From the NCBI GenBank assembly GCA_029553475.1, contig JAKPKV010000191.1, forward strand, positions 1 to 64,000: a stretch of DNA of 64,000 nt, in the 5' to 3' direction. The notes under the pieces were generated by a model. The model ran no database searches. It was given only the letters and a program-made list of their open reading frames with translations, and was not told the origin of the DNA. This DNA comes from Armatimonadota bacterium. GTDB taxonomy: Bacteria; Armatimonadota; Hebobacteria; CAIYQO01. The position numbers and the translations under genes were made by a program. Below, piece by piece: positions 45,645-53,890 of this stretch; the stretch's first letter is position 1, and every line of letters starts with the position of its first letter.

Positions 45645-45722
45645 CGTTCGTAGTGAGGTCACACTGGGGACAGTCCCCAGTGTGACGGCACGCCGCTCCG
45701 CTGCGCCCCTCACGACGAACGA
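45645..45722. repeat. Nested palindrome with GTAGT ends, family K
   Basis: Outer arms CGTTCGTAGTGAG (45645-45657) and CTCACGACGAACG (45710-45722). Inside is a 29-bp palindrome, GTCACACTGGGGAC-A-GTCCCCAGTGTGAC (45658-45686), followed by GGCACGCCGCTCCGCTGCG, an inverted family J phrase. Confidence 0.85.
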
Positions 45723-45759
45723 GTTTTAACGCAACCGCTTTGAGAAGAGGTAACCACCC

Positions 45760-48126
45760 ATGACCGACACCACCTCCACCCCGCGTCTGCGGGTCCAGCG
45801 CGATGCGGACGCCCTCATCCTCCGCCACCCGATGATGACGCTCAGTTGGGACCTCGCCCGCGGTGGGCGCCTGGCCTATTTGCACGACCGGCGCGCCGAC
45901 GTGGCGCTGCTCGACGCCCGCGCCGGCGGTCCGGGGCCGGACCTGCTGGTGGCGGCCAGCGCGACGCTGGAAGAGGACTGCCACGATATCCGCATGAGCG
46001 ACTACCCCGCCGCGGTGGAGGTGTTCGAAACCGCGGACGGCGAGGCGCTGCGGCTCATCATCACCGTGACCGCGCCGGAGGTGCGCATCGAGCGCCACCT
46101 CGCCCTCCGCGCCGACTCCCCCTGGATCGAGGAGCGCGTCTTCCTGCAAAACGTCAGCGACCACGACCTGCTCATTGACCGCTACCCCGACTGGGAAGCG
46201 GCGGGGAAAACCGCCGTCGCCGGCGACCTCTACCACTGGCAGGTGAATCCCGGCGGGGTGGAGTACCTGCTGGAGGGCCTGCGCATCGGCGGCGATTACG
46301 CCGGCACCGAGTACGTCACCCCCGCCTGCGGCTACCCGTTCTTCTATAATCGCGGCCACTTCGCCGAGATGGGCGACACCGCCATCACCCTGGTGGGCGG
46401 GCATCACGGGGCGGTGCTGCCCTGCATCATGGCCTATCACGAAGAGAAACAGTGCGGCCTGCTCCTCTCCTGCCTGCACGACCGCTGCCTGCGCTACGTC
46501 CGCATGTATGCCGATCAGGCTGCCCAACTGGGCACGCTCGCCGCGCAGCTCTGGTGGGCGCGCTGGCTCGCCCCGCGCGAGCGCCAGGAGGTGGCCGTCT
46601 GGCACCTGGTGCCCTTCGCCGGCGACTACGGCCCCATGCTCGACGAATACCGCCACTGGCTGGCGGCGGAGCACGGCATCACCCCGCCCGCCGCGCACTG
46701 CGCCGATCTTGAGGACACTTTCGTCGCCTACATCCACTCCATCCTCATGAACGGCGTGGGGCACATGGACCTGCTGCGGCCCTACATTGACCGCGTGGCC
46801 GAGGTGGGCGCCACCGCCTTCTGGATGAGCGGCACCTTCCTCGACGCCTCGGATATCGAGCCGAAAGCGGTGAAGAGCCGCTGCATGCCGGTGACCGACG
46901 GCGAAAAGTACACCCCCACCACCCGCTACGGCGGCGCGGAGGCCCGCCGGCGGTTGACGGAGTACATCCACGGCAAGGGGCTGAAATTCGTCATCTGGGT
47001 CACCGGCTACGGCCTCACCGGCTTCGATCCCATCTACCAAAAACATCCCGAGGCGTTCGTGCGCCTGCGCCGGCCCGTGCGCCTGGCCGCCGACAGCAAC
47101 CCGAGCTGGCCGGGCTACGACCTGCGGGTGGGCCGCCACGACGACTGGATATACCCGCCCTTCGGCGGCGCCACCATCGGCGGCGACACCACCCACCCCG
47201 TCTGGCGCCAATTCTGGCTGCATAACCAGGAGTACTGGGCGGCGCACGGCGTGGACGGCATCTTCTTCGACAGCTTTAACCCCATGCCGCCCAACTACGC
47301 GCTGCGCCCCTGGCCGGGGCAGATCAGCCTGGAGATCATTAACCTGCAGCGGGAAGCCCGCCGCCGCGCGCTGGCGGTCAACCCCGGCTTCTTCACCTTC
47401 ACCGAAGGCGGCGGCTACCTGATGGCGGCCGTGAACGACTTCACCCACACCTGGCACGGCTCCGGCCCGCCGCCGCTGCCGCCGTATCGCCGGCGCCCGC
47501 TCACCCCGGAGGAGGAGGCCCGCTTCCTGCGCGACGAGGCGCTCTCCATGCTCCCCGGCGCCCGCGCCTGGGCGATGGTCTCCGAGAGCGGCGACAACCA
47601 GGGCGGCATGCCCAACCAGAGCCGCCCGCGCGTGCTCTATCACTTCTTCAGCGGCCGCATGCCCGTGCTGGGGATGTACAACATCGGCGCGCAGCCGGAG
47701 GCGATTCACAACGAGACGGAGTACTGGGCCTACTGGAAACCCTACCCGGCCGATCAGCCGCATCCGGCCGAGGCCGCCCACTGGGCGCGCGTGAAGGCGA
47801 TGTGGCAGCTCCGCCAGGCCCACCCGGAGCTGAAATCCGGCGCGCTGGACATCACCCACGCCGCCGCCGGCGACCCCGCCGTCCATGCCTTCCTGCGCGT
47901 GAAAGACGCCGCCGTCACCCTCTGCGCCGTCAACTTCCGCCAGGACGCGGTCACCTGCGCGCTCACGGTGGATGCCGCCGCCCTCGGCCTCGCCGCCGAC
48001 GCCGTGCTCCATCCGACGGAGCTGCTCACCGGCGCCACCCTCCCCGCCTGCACTGGCGCGGCGCTCTCCGCGGGGTACACGGTGACGATCGGCGCGCGCG
48101 ACGGGGTCGTCATCAAGCTGCGGTAG
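45760..48126 (+). CDS. DUF6259-type glycosidase, cytoplasmic
   Basis: 788 residues without a signal peptide. An N-terminal beta domain (to about 300) is followed by a TIM barrel with candidate nucleophile in GIFFDSFNPM (Asp504) and candidate acid in FTEGGGY (Glu549). A C-terminal small beta domain (CAVNFRQDAVTCALTVDAAA) ends it. The layout matches DUF6259/clan GH-D-like enzymes and echoes the larger secreted enzyme at 7815. It closes the plus-strand glycan block. A 12-bp hairpin follows (48131-48162). Confidence 0.75.
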   Translation: MTDTTSTPRLRVQRDADALILRHPMMTLSWDLARGGRLAYLHDRRADVALLDARAGGPGPDLLVAASATLEEDCHDIRMSDYPAAVEVFETADGEALRLIITVTAPEVRIERHLALRADSPWIEERVFLQNVSDHDLLIDRYPDWEAAGKTAVAGDLYHWQVNPGGVEYLLEGLRIGGDYAGTEYVTPACGYPFFYNRGHFAEMGDTAITLVGGHHGAVLPCIMAYHEEKQCGLLLSCLHDRCLRYVRMYADQAAQLGTLAAQLWWARWLAPRERQEVAVWHLVPFAGDYGPMLDEYRHWLAAEHGITPPAAHCADLEDTFVAYIHSILMNGVGHMDLLRPYIDRVAEVGATAFWMSGTFLDASDIEPKAVKSRCMPVTDGEKYTPTTRYGGAEARRRLTEYIHGKGLKFVIWVTGYGLTGFDPIYQKHPEAFVRLRRPVRLAADSNPSWPGYDLRVGRHDDWIYPPFGGATIGGDTTHPVWRQFWLHNQEYWAAHGVDGIFFDSFNPMPPNYALRPWPGQISLEIINLQREARRRALAVNPGFFTFTEGGGYLMAAVNDFTHTWHGSGPPPLPPYRRRPLTPEEEARFLRDEALSMLPGARAWAMVSESGDNQGGMPNQSRPRVLYHFFSGRMPVLGMYNIGAQPEAIHNETEYWAYWKPYPADQPHPAEAAHWARVKAMWQLRQAHPELKSGALDITHAAAGDPAVHAFLRVKDAAVTLCAVNFRQDAVTCALTVDAAALGLAADAVLHPTELLTGATLPACTGAALSAGYTVTIGARDGVVIKLR

Positions 48127-48130
48127 CGCC

Positions 48131-48162
48131 GCACGGCACCCCGCTCACGCGGGGTGCCGTGC
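48131..48162 (+). terminator. Hairpin after the DUF6259 gene
   Basis: GCACGGCACCCC-GCTCACGC-GGGGTGCCGTGC, a perfect 12-bp stem just after the stop at 48126 and before the convergent dprA stop. Without a T-run it may act in both directions. Confidence 0.5.
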
Positions 48163-48198
48163 GATTGCAGACCGGCCGATGCGCTGCGCGATTCCGCG

Positions 48199-49449
48199 TT
48201 ATCCCATCCGCACGTACCAGTTGCCCGGTTGCCGTTGGGCCAGCCCCTTCAGCTCCAGCATGAGCAGGGCGGCGTTGACCTGGGCGGGCGGCATGTCCGC
48301 CTGTTCGATGAGGGTATCCACGTGGACGGCGGTGGTCGAGAGGCGGGCGAGGAGCCGCGCTTCCTCCGGGCTGACCGCCGGCGGGGGCGGGGCGGGCGCG
48401 GGACGGGAGCGGGCGGCGTTCTTCGGCGCGGGCGGCGGCGGTTCGGGAACGGCGGTCCCGGTTTCCGGCGCGGCGGCGAAGGCGTCCCAGTTCGGGCCGA
48501 TGGGGGGCGTTACCGCGCGCGGTGCGGGCAATTGAAGCTGCAGCTCCTCGAGGATGTCATCCACCGATTCCACCAGCTTGGCGCCGTCACGCAGCAGGCG
48601 GTGGGTGCCGCGGCTCTGCGCCGAGTTCACGCTGCCCGGCACGGCGAAGACCTCGCGCCCCTGCTCCATCGCGTGCTCGGCGGTGATGAGCGCCCCGCTG
48701 TTTTCCGGCGCTTCCACCACCACCACGCCCAGCGCCAGCCCGCTGATGACACGGTTGCGCTGGGGAAAGCTGTGCCGTGACGGCGGCGTGCCCGGCGAAA
48801 ATTCGCTGATGATCGCCCCGGCGGCGGCGATCCGCGCGTAGAGCGCGGTATGTTCGGGCGGGTAAATCACGTCCACGCCGGCGCCCAGCACGGCCAGCGT
48901 GCGGCCCCCGGCGCGCAGGCAGCCCTCGTGGGCGGCGGCGTCCGCGCCCAGCGCCATGCCGCTCACCACGGTGAAGCCGCGCCCCGCCAGCCCCGCCGCC
49001 AGCTCGGCGGCCACGTGCCGGCCATAGGGGGAGGCCCGGCGCGAGCCGACGATGGCGATGGCCCGCGCGTCATCCGACAGCAGCGCCCCCTTCACGAAGA
49101 GCGCGCAGGGGGGGTCGGGGATGGCGCGCAGCCGCGCCGGATACGCCGCCTCGGTGACCCCGATGACGGCGATGCCCAGCCGTTCCAGCCGCGCGCGGTC
49201 GCCGTCGAGGTCGCGCCCTCCCGCCGCCAGCAGCCGCTGGCAGGCGGGGGGCGTCAGCCGCGCGCGCGCGGCCCAATCGCGGGGCGTCGCCGCGAAGATG
49301 CCCGCCGGCCCGCCAAAAGTCTCCAGCAGCCGCATCCCCGCCCGCGCCGTGATCTGCGCGTATCCCAGCGCCATCCACGCATGCCGCTCGTCCATGCGGC
49401 CCTGTTTCGCCGGCGCGCGCCCGTTTCCCTGCTTGACCAAACCGTTCAT
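48199..49449 (-). CDS. dprA: DNA-processing protein DprA/Smf
   Basis: About 416 residues. An N-terminal helix-hairpin-helix/SAM-like region precedes the Rossmann core with AIVGSRRASPYGR, VVSGMALGADAAAHEGCL, VLGAGVDVIYPPEH, FPQRNRVISGLALGVVVVEA and VFAVPGSVNSAQSRGTHRLL, the standard DprA motifs. A Pro-rich linker and a C-terminal winged helix (HVDTLIEQADMPPAQVNAALLMLELKG) end it. It loads RecA on incoming single-stranded DNA in transformation. The start is uncertain: the ATG at 49449 is given, but the one at 49395 (MDERHAWMALGY) is closer to the conserved region. Confidence 0.92.
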   Translation of the reverse strand: MNGLVKQGNGRAPAKQGRMDERHAWMALGYAQITARAGMRLLETFGGPAGIFAATPRDWAARARLTPPACQRLLAAGGRDLDGDRARLERLGIAVIGVTEAAYPARLRAIPDPPCALFVKGALLSDDARAIAIVGSRRASPYGRHVAAELAAGLAGRGFTVVSGMALGADAAAHEGCLRAGGRTLAVLGAGVDVIYPPEHTALYARIAAAGAIISEFSPGTPPSRHSFPQRNRVISGLALGVVVVEAPENSGALITAEHAMEQGREVFAVPGSVNSAQSRGTHRLLRDGAKLVESVDDILEELQLQLPAPRAVTPPIGPNWDAFAAAPETGTAVPEPPPPAPKNAARSRPAPAPPPPAVSPEEARLLARLSTTAVHVDTLIEQADMPPAQVNAALLMLELKGLAQRQPGNWYVRMG

Positions 49450-49800
49450 GTCCGCGCGTTGAAGCCGCACAGCTCCGCCCCCACCCTCCCGCCGACGTCA
49501 AAACCCTCTCCGCGGTGTCGGCGAGGGCGGAGAGACGAGAGCGATGGGGTCAGGGAGGCGGCGGCGTGCGCGGTGCGGCGGCGTTTCCCCGCCGGCCACG
49601 TCTTCGCTACCGCGCGGCAGATCGCCGACTGGTCAAGCTGGGCGATGAAGGCGGTGACGCGCCTCCTCGCCGCGCGCGCCGCGCGAAAAGCGGAGATTTT
49701 ACAGGCGGTCCGGTGGGGGTATCGGGAGCCGTTCAGCCGGATACGGCACGATGGCGGCATGGCACGATGAACGGGTATGTACCGGGGTAACTCCGTAGCT
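49450..49800. other. 351-bp region upstream of dprA without a supported gene
   Basis: High-G+C sequence with open frames on both strands but no credible codon pattern or ribosome site. No tRNA-like fold or repeat family member was recognised. Confidence 0.5.
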
Positions 49801-49962
49801 TCATGACCGGGAATACGCCTTTTCCACGTTCCACGAGACCTCCATCGTCCCGCATATCGGGCAGGCGTTGCCGTTTGTACACTTGTGCTGCGGGAAGTCG
49901 CAGCTCAGGAGCGATTTCACGGGTTCGCGGTGGCAGCTTGGGCCACGGTGGTACTGGGCCAT
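49801..49962 (-). CDS. Small cysteine-rich protein (53 aa), zinc-ribbon-like
   Basis: Reads MAQYHRGPSCHREPVKSLLS and continues CDFPQHKCTNGNACPICG, ending EKAYSRS. Five cysteines at 10, 21, 28, 34 and 37 include a CPIC knuckle; His5, His11 and His26 are also near. This spacing suggests a metal-binding mini-protein. GGAGG stands 9 bases before the ATG. The codons look protein-like and amphipathic. No family was recognised. It lies downstream of an Xre regulator on the same strand. Confidence 0.6.
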   Translation of the reverse strand: MAQYHRGPSCHREPVKSLLSCDFPQHKCTNGNACPICGTMEVSWNVEKAYSRS

Positions 49963-50225
49963 GACGCGGTTCCTCCATGCGCCGGGGCAGGCGCCGGCTT
50001 TCTCGTATCACCGCAAGGATGATACCCCGCCATCTCCTGTACCGCAATCCTTGCGCTCCCCCGCCTGCCGGGAAAGCCCACGATCGGTGGAAACGATGTT
50101 CCCTTCTCCGCGAGCCCCCCTTCCCACGCCGCCAGCATGCGCTCGCCGACGGGGGCGCATGCCGGGTGGTCGGCCTGGTAGGCGGCGAGGAGGGGGCGGA
50201 GGTGAGCGGGGTGGTCATGCGTCAT
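49917..50225 (-). CDS. Hypothetical protein overlapping the Xre gene, possibly decayed
   Basis: 102 residues starting MTHDHPAHLRPLLAAYQADH. Its ATG overlaps the end of the Xre gene by 11 bp and its 3' end overlaps the small Cys-rich gene by 46 bp. The first 35 residues resemble the start of some NUDIX hydrolases (an LLAAYQ...ERMLA pattern), but the NUDIX box is absent and the second half is Pro/Ala-rich, so this may be a decayed remnant or a chance frame. Confidence 0.3.
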   Translation of the reverse strand: MTHDHPAHLRPLLAAYQADHPACAPVGERMLAAWEGGLAEKGTSFPPIVGFPGRRGSARIAVQEMAGYHPCGDTRKPAPAPAHGGTASWPSTTVAQAATANP

Positions 50226-50460
50226 GCTCCTCGCGCAGCTCGTCCAGGGTGGGCGGCCGGCCTTTGGGGCCCACCCGGAGCGCCAACCCCAGGTAGTCCA
50301 GCAGGCGCATCACCTTGCGGATGCCGATATCCTGCACGGTGCCCCGCTCAAGCTGGCTGATGGTGGCGCGGCTTATCCCCAGCGCGGCGGCCAGCGCCGC
50401 CTGCGTCAGGCGGCGGTCTTTCCGCGCCTGCCGGATCTGTCTGCCGATCTCGAACAACAT
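50215..50460 (-). CDS. Xre/HipB-like helix-turn-helix regulator
   Basis: 81 residues. The HTH is LTQAALAAALGISRATISQL (about 19-38), then ERGTVQDIGIRKVMRLLDYLGLALRV, typical of antitoxin-like Xre proteins. No HipA or nucleotidyltransferase toxin follows. The promoter TTGATA-N17-TATAAT places the transcript start on the ATG itself, so the message is probably leaderless. Two direct repeats TATACGATGC flank the promoter and may be its own operators. Confidence 0.85.
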   Translation of the reverse strand: MLFEIGRQIRQARKDRRLTQAALAAALGISRATISQLERGTVQDIGIRKVMRLLDYLGLALRVGPKGRPPTLDELREEHDA

Positions 50461-50466
50461 GAATGT

Positions 50467-50520
50467 ATTATATACGATGCTATTTCTGTTATCAAGGGGT
50501 GGACGTAAAATATACGATGC
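50467..50520 (-). promoter_or_regulatory. Leaderless promoter of the Xre gene with two direct repeats
   Basis: On the minus strand TTGATA (50495-50490), 17 bases, TATAAT (50472-50467). The expected start is at about 50460, the A of ATG. TATACGATGC occurs at 50471-50480 (touching the -10) and 50511-50520, exactly 40 bp apart. Confidence 0.65.
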
Positions 50521-50605
50521 ATCTCAGGCGGTATCCCCAATGCCGTTCACATACGTCTGCTCCGTGTGGCGAACCCGCCTCTCCATGCCGCCCGCTTGCC
50601 GCAGC

Positions 50606-50660
50606 ACGCTCCCCTCCCCACCTAGGGGAGGGGGCTGGGGGAGAGGTGGGAGAGGTGGCG
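50606..50660. repeat. G/C-rich palindrome, family D
   Basis: CTCCCCTCCCCACCTAGGGG continues AGGGGGCTGGGGGAGAGGTG. Relatives are at 62157-62285, where two inverted units face one another. This class of sequence is widespread in several bacterial phyla. Confidence 0.7.
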
Positions 50661-50778
50661 CGTGCCGTGCGAAAGTCCGTAGGTAAATGGCATTGGGCGG
50701 TATCTCGCCGCCTCTCACCCTTGCGCATCCCCGCCCCGCGGGGTATCCTTAAGTCGCGGCACACAAAGGAGTTTTCCC

Positions 50779-51516
50779 ATGAAGATTATGATTGGCGTGA
50801 TGGGATCGGTGGCGGGGTTTGACGCGAACGCGGCCGAGTTGTCGTACCAGTTGGGGCGGACGATCGCGGAGCATGACTGCGCGATCGTCACCGGGGCCTG
50901 CCCCGGGCTGCCGTATGACGCGGTGCGCGGGGCGAAGGATTTCGGGGGGATGACGGTGGGGGTGTCGCCGGGGCACAACTTCGCCGAGCACACCATCAAG
51001 TATGAATCCCCGTGGGAGGGGTTCGACGTCATCATCTACACCGGCTCCGGGCTGATGGGGCGCGAGATCACCGGCGTGCGCAGCTGCGACATCGTCATCG
51101 TGGTGGGCGGGCGCTCCGGCACGCTGGGCGAGTTCGCCATCGCCTATGACGAGGGCAAGCTCATCGGCGCGCTGCGCGGCACCGGCGGCATCGCCGACCA
51201 CATTAGCGAACTGGTGGGCGTCATCAGTAAAGAAACCGGCGCGCAGGTGGTGGAAGACGGCGATCCACATCGCCTGATCGTCCGCCTGATGGAGCTGTAC
51301 ATCGCCCGCCGCCTCGCCGCGCGCGGGCACGACCTGCCGGCGGTGCTGCCCGATTGCGATGAGCACGTCTGCCGCTCCGTGGAGAGCATCGAGACCGCCA
51401 TCAGCGACATGGAGGCGGAAATCCTGCGCATCCAGGGCATCATCGCCGAGCAGCGCAAGCGGCTGGACGCCTTCCGCGACGTGGCGATGATGGGGAGCGG
51501 CGAGGCGAAGGGGTGA
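50779..51516 (+). CDS. SLOG-fold (LOG/TIGR00725-like) nucleotide-binding protein
   Basis: 245 residues. MKIMIGVMGSVAGFD and IVTGACPGLPYDAVRGAKDFGGMTVGVSP form the Rossmann-like SLOG core. VVGGRSGTLGEFAIAYDEGK carries the PGGxGTxxE-like motif (here GGRSGTLGE) used by LOG phosphoribohydrolases. The C-terminal 50 residues form a coiled coil (DMEAEILRIQGIIAEQRKRL), unusual for LOG enzymes. It may cleave or sense nucleotides such as cytokinin-like or NAD-derived molecules. The ribosome site is AAAGGAG. The stop codon lies in a downstream minisatellite. Confidence 0.8.
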   Translation: MKIMIGVMGSVAGFDANAAELSYQLGRTIAEHDCAIVTGACPGLPYDAVRGAKDFGGMTVGVSPGHNFAEHTIKYESPWEGFDVIIYTGSGLMGREITGVRSCDIVIVVGGRSGTLGEFAIAYDEGKLIGALRGTGGIADHISELVGVISKETGAQVVEDGDPHRLIVRLMELYIARRLAARGHDLPAVLPDCDEHVCRSVESIETAISDMEAEILRIQGIIAEQRKRLDAFRDVAMMGSGEAKG

Positions 51517-51573
51517 CGGGGTGGCGGGGTGACGGGGTGGCGGGGTGAAGGGGTGAAGAGGTGACGGGGTGAG
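51510..51573. repeat. Minisatellite, eight 8-bp units
   Basis: Eight consecutive units of GGGGTGAC/GGGGTGGC/GGGGTGAA type, with one GAGGTGAC and a last GGGGTGAG. The first unit supplies the TGA of the SLOG gene. Confidence 0.85.
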
Positions 51574-51642
51574 GAAAGCGTGCGCGTCTGCGTGCGAGGA
51601 TGAGCGTCGCCGGCCTGTCCCTTCCCCCGCCGGAGCGGTATC

Positions 51643-53157
51643 ATGTCGGCGACGGAGGCGCGTATGCTGCAGGAATTGCCAATCGGGATGCCTATCTTAT
51701 ACGGCGGCGACCGGGTGACGCACGTGACGGCGGAGCTGGCGGCGGCGTTCAGGCCCGGCGACCGGGTGATCGTGGTGGAGACGACGGGGGCGCTGCTGCA
51801 CGTGCCGGCGGAGGAGCACCGCGTCGCGGCGGCGGCGGTGGAGCGGGCGTCTACCGCGTTCGCGGCGATGGGCAACGTGCCGGACGCGGCGATTACCGCG
51901 TTTTACGAGGCGTTCGCCCGCCGGCTGGACGATGACGCGACGTGGGCGCCCATCGCCGCGGCGAATGCCGACGACGTGGGGCGCGCGAAGGCGCGCGGGC
52001 GCGGCACCACGCGCTTGATCGCCGGCGAGAAGATGCGGGCGGAGATGATCGCCGGGCTGCGCGCCTGGCGCGACGCCCCGGCGCGCGCCGGGCAGGTGCT
52101 GGAGCGCGTGGCGCATGACGGCTGGACGGTGGAGCAGGTGGTGGCGCCGCTGGGGGTGGTCGGCTTCGTGTTCGAGGGGCGGCCCAACGTCTTCGCCGAC
52201 GCCACCGGCGTGCTGCGCGGCGGCAACACGGTGGTCTTTCGCATCGGCAGCGACGCGCTGGGCACGGCGAAGGCCATCGTGGCGCACGCGCTGAATCCGG
52301 CGCTGGCGGAGGCGGGGCTGCCGGCGGGCGCGGTGACGCTGGTGGAGAGCGCCGGGCACGCCGCGGGCTGGGCGATGTTCAGCGACCGCCGGCTGGCGCT
52401 GGCGGTGGCGCGCGGCTCCGGGCAGGCGGTGGCGCAACTCGGCGCGGTGGCGCGGCAGGCGGGGGTGGCGGTGAGCCTGCACGGCACCGGCGGCGCGTGG
52501 CTCATTGCCGACGAGACGGCTGACGCCGGCTGGCTGGAGCGGGCGGTCTATCACTCGCTGGACCGCAAGGTGTGCAATACGCTGAACGTCTGCTGCCTGC
52601 CGCGCGCGCGCGCCGCGGCGCTGGTGCCCGCCTTCCTGCGCGCGCTGGCGCGCGCGGGCGAACGCCGCGGGCACGGCTACAAGCTGCACGTGGTGGTCGG
52701 CGACGAGGCCGTGCTGCCCGCCGACCTGCTGGCGGCGCGGACCACCGTGCGCCGCGCGGGAGGCGACGTGGAGGAAGCGCTGGTGGAGCGGCTGCCGCTG
52801 GACGCGCTGGCCCGCGAGTGGGAGTGGGAGGAGACGCCGGAAGTGTCATTGAAGCTCGTGGACGACCTGCGCGAGGCGGTGATGCTCTTCAACACCTATT
52901 CGCCGCAATTCATCGTGAGCCTGGTGAGCCAGTCGGCGGCGAACGCCGCCTGGTTTTTCGGCGCGGTGAACGCCCCCTTCGTCGGCAACGGCTTCACCCG
53001 CTGGGTGGACGGCCAGTACGCGCTCAACCGCCCGGAGCTCGGCCTCTCCAACTGGGAGCACGGCCGCCTCTTCGCCCGCGGCGGCATCCTCAGCGGCGAC
53101 GGCGTCTTCACCGTGCGCACGCGGGTGACGCAGACGGACCCGGAGGTGCACCGGTGA
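51643..53157 (+). CDS. ProA-like aldehyde dehydrogenase (glutamate-5-semialdehyde dehydrogenase family)
   Basis: 504 residues, longer than the usual 420 of ProA. GVVGFVFEGRPNVFADATGV and GGNTVVFRIGSDA match the ProA cofactor region. VARGSGQAV replaces the usual IPRGG, and the catalytic cysteine region is DRKVCNTLNVCCLPR. An N-terminal extension of about 50 residues and changes in these motifs suggest a paralogue with altered substrate, perhaps not proline synthesis. No proB is nearby. The ribosome site is a weak GGAGCGG. Confidence 0.75.
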   Translation: MSATEARMLQELPIGMPILYGGDRVTHVTAELAAAFRPGDRVIVVETTGALLHVPAEEHRVAAAAVERASTAFAAMGNVPDAAITAFYEAFARRLDDDATWAPIAAANADDVGRAKARGRGTTRLIAGEKMRAEMIAGLRAWRDAPARAGQVLERVAHDGWTVEQVVAPLGVVGFVFEGRPNVFADATGVLRGGNTVVFRIGSDALGTAKAIVAHALNPALAEAGLPAGAVTLVESAGHAAGWAMFSDRRLALAVARGSGQAVAQLGAVARQAGVAVSLHGTGGAWLIADETADAGWLERAVYHSLDRKVCNTLNVCCLPRARAAALVPAFLRALARAGERRGHGYKLHVVVGDEAVLPADLLAARTTVRRAGGDVEEALVERLPLDALAREWEWEETPEVSLKLVDDLREAVMLFNTYSPQFIVSLVSQSAANAAWFFGAVNAPFVGNGFTRWVDGQYALNRPELGLSNWEHGRLFARGGILSGDGVFTVRTRVTQTDPEVHR

Positions 53158-53206
53158 GCATGACGCCACCGCAATGTGGTACAGTATCGTAGAGAAGGAG
53201 GCGCCG

Positions 53207-53446
53207 ATGTCAGCGTTACGCGCGGATGATGTGTATGAACGCTACGTCAAACCGCTCCCCACCGCGGAGCGGCTGCGCCTGCTCGCCCTGCTGGCCGGCG
53301 AAGTCGCCACGCATACGGACGACTATGCCTCTCATCCAAAACTCGACATTATGGATTTGCGGGGATTAGGAAAAGACCTTTGGGAAGGTGTTGATATACC
53401 GGAATACATTGAACGCCTGCGATCCGAGTGGGACGAAGGGCGATGA
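53207..53446 (+). CDS. Antitoxin of a VapBC-type pair
   Basis: 79 residues (MSALRADDVYERYVKPLPTA to RSEWDEGR). The N-terminal ERYVKPLPTAERLRLLALLA helix pattern and an acidic tail match small antitoxins placed before PIN toxins. GAAGGAG lies 7 bases before the ATG. Its stop overlaps the toxin start by 4 bp (ATGA), the standard coupling. Confidence 0.75.
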   Translation: MSALRADDVYERYVKPLPTAERLRLLALLAGEVATHTDDYASHPKLDIMDLRGLGKDLWEGVDIPEYIERLRSEWDEGR

Positions 53447-53838
53447 CGCTCACCGGCATCACGAAACTGGCGATAGATACCGCGCCGGTGATTTACTTCA
53501 TCGAAGAGCATCCCCAGTATGGTCCGTGCGTCGAGCAAGTATTCCAGGCGATCAGTCACGGCTCGATAACGGGAGTGACATCAGTGATTACCCTTACTGA
53601 AGTCCTCATCCACCCTCTCCACGAAAAGAACGTCTCGCTCGCCGCGCAGTATCGGGATCTGCTGCTGTTCAGTGATCATTTTCTCTGCCTGCCAATGGAC
53701 CCGGCTATCGCGGAATGCGCCGCGATGTTACGCGCTTCGTATGCCCTTCGCACCCCTGATGCGATACAAATCGCTACGGCGCTTGTCACGGGATGTGAGG
53801 CGCTGTGTACCAATGATGCCACCATGCGGCGCGTGTAA
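53443..53838 (+). CDS. PIN-domain RNase toxin (VapC-like), C-terminally truncated by a frameshift
   Basis: 131 residues. Acidic residues in LAIDTAPVIYFIEEH, ITLTEVL, RTPDAIQIATAL and CTNDATMRRV give the usual PIN metal site. In the +1 frame the text after MRRV continues KELRIVTVDEFTAMRQPELP to a stop at 53926, which is just the expected last beta strand of VapC. One extra base near 53836 thus seems to have created the TAA. All catalytic acids are kept, so the protein could still be active or be destabilised. Confidence 0.82.
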   Translation: MTLTGITKLAIDTAPVIYFIEEHPQYGPCVEQVFQAISHGSITGVTSVITLTEVLIHPLHEKNVSLAAQYRDLLLFSDHFLCLPMDPAIAECAAMLRASYALRTPDAIQIATALVTGCEALCTNDATMRRV

Positions 53839-53890
53839 AGAATTGCGGATTGTGACTGTGGATGAGTTCACCGCGATGCGGCAACCGGAA

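Noticed and set aside
49733-50218. Minus-strand 161-codon frame below the Xre gene
   Set aside because: Arg/Pro-rich text out of frame with the better supported small Cys-rich gene and the short frame starting at 50225.
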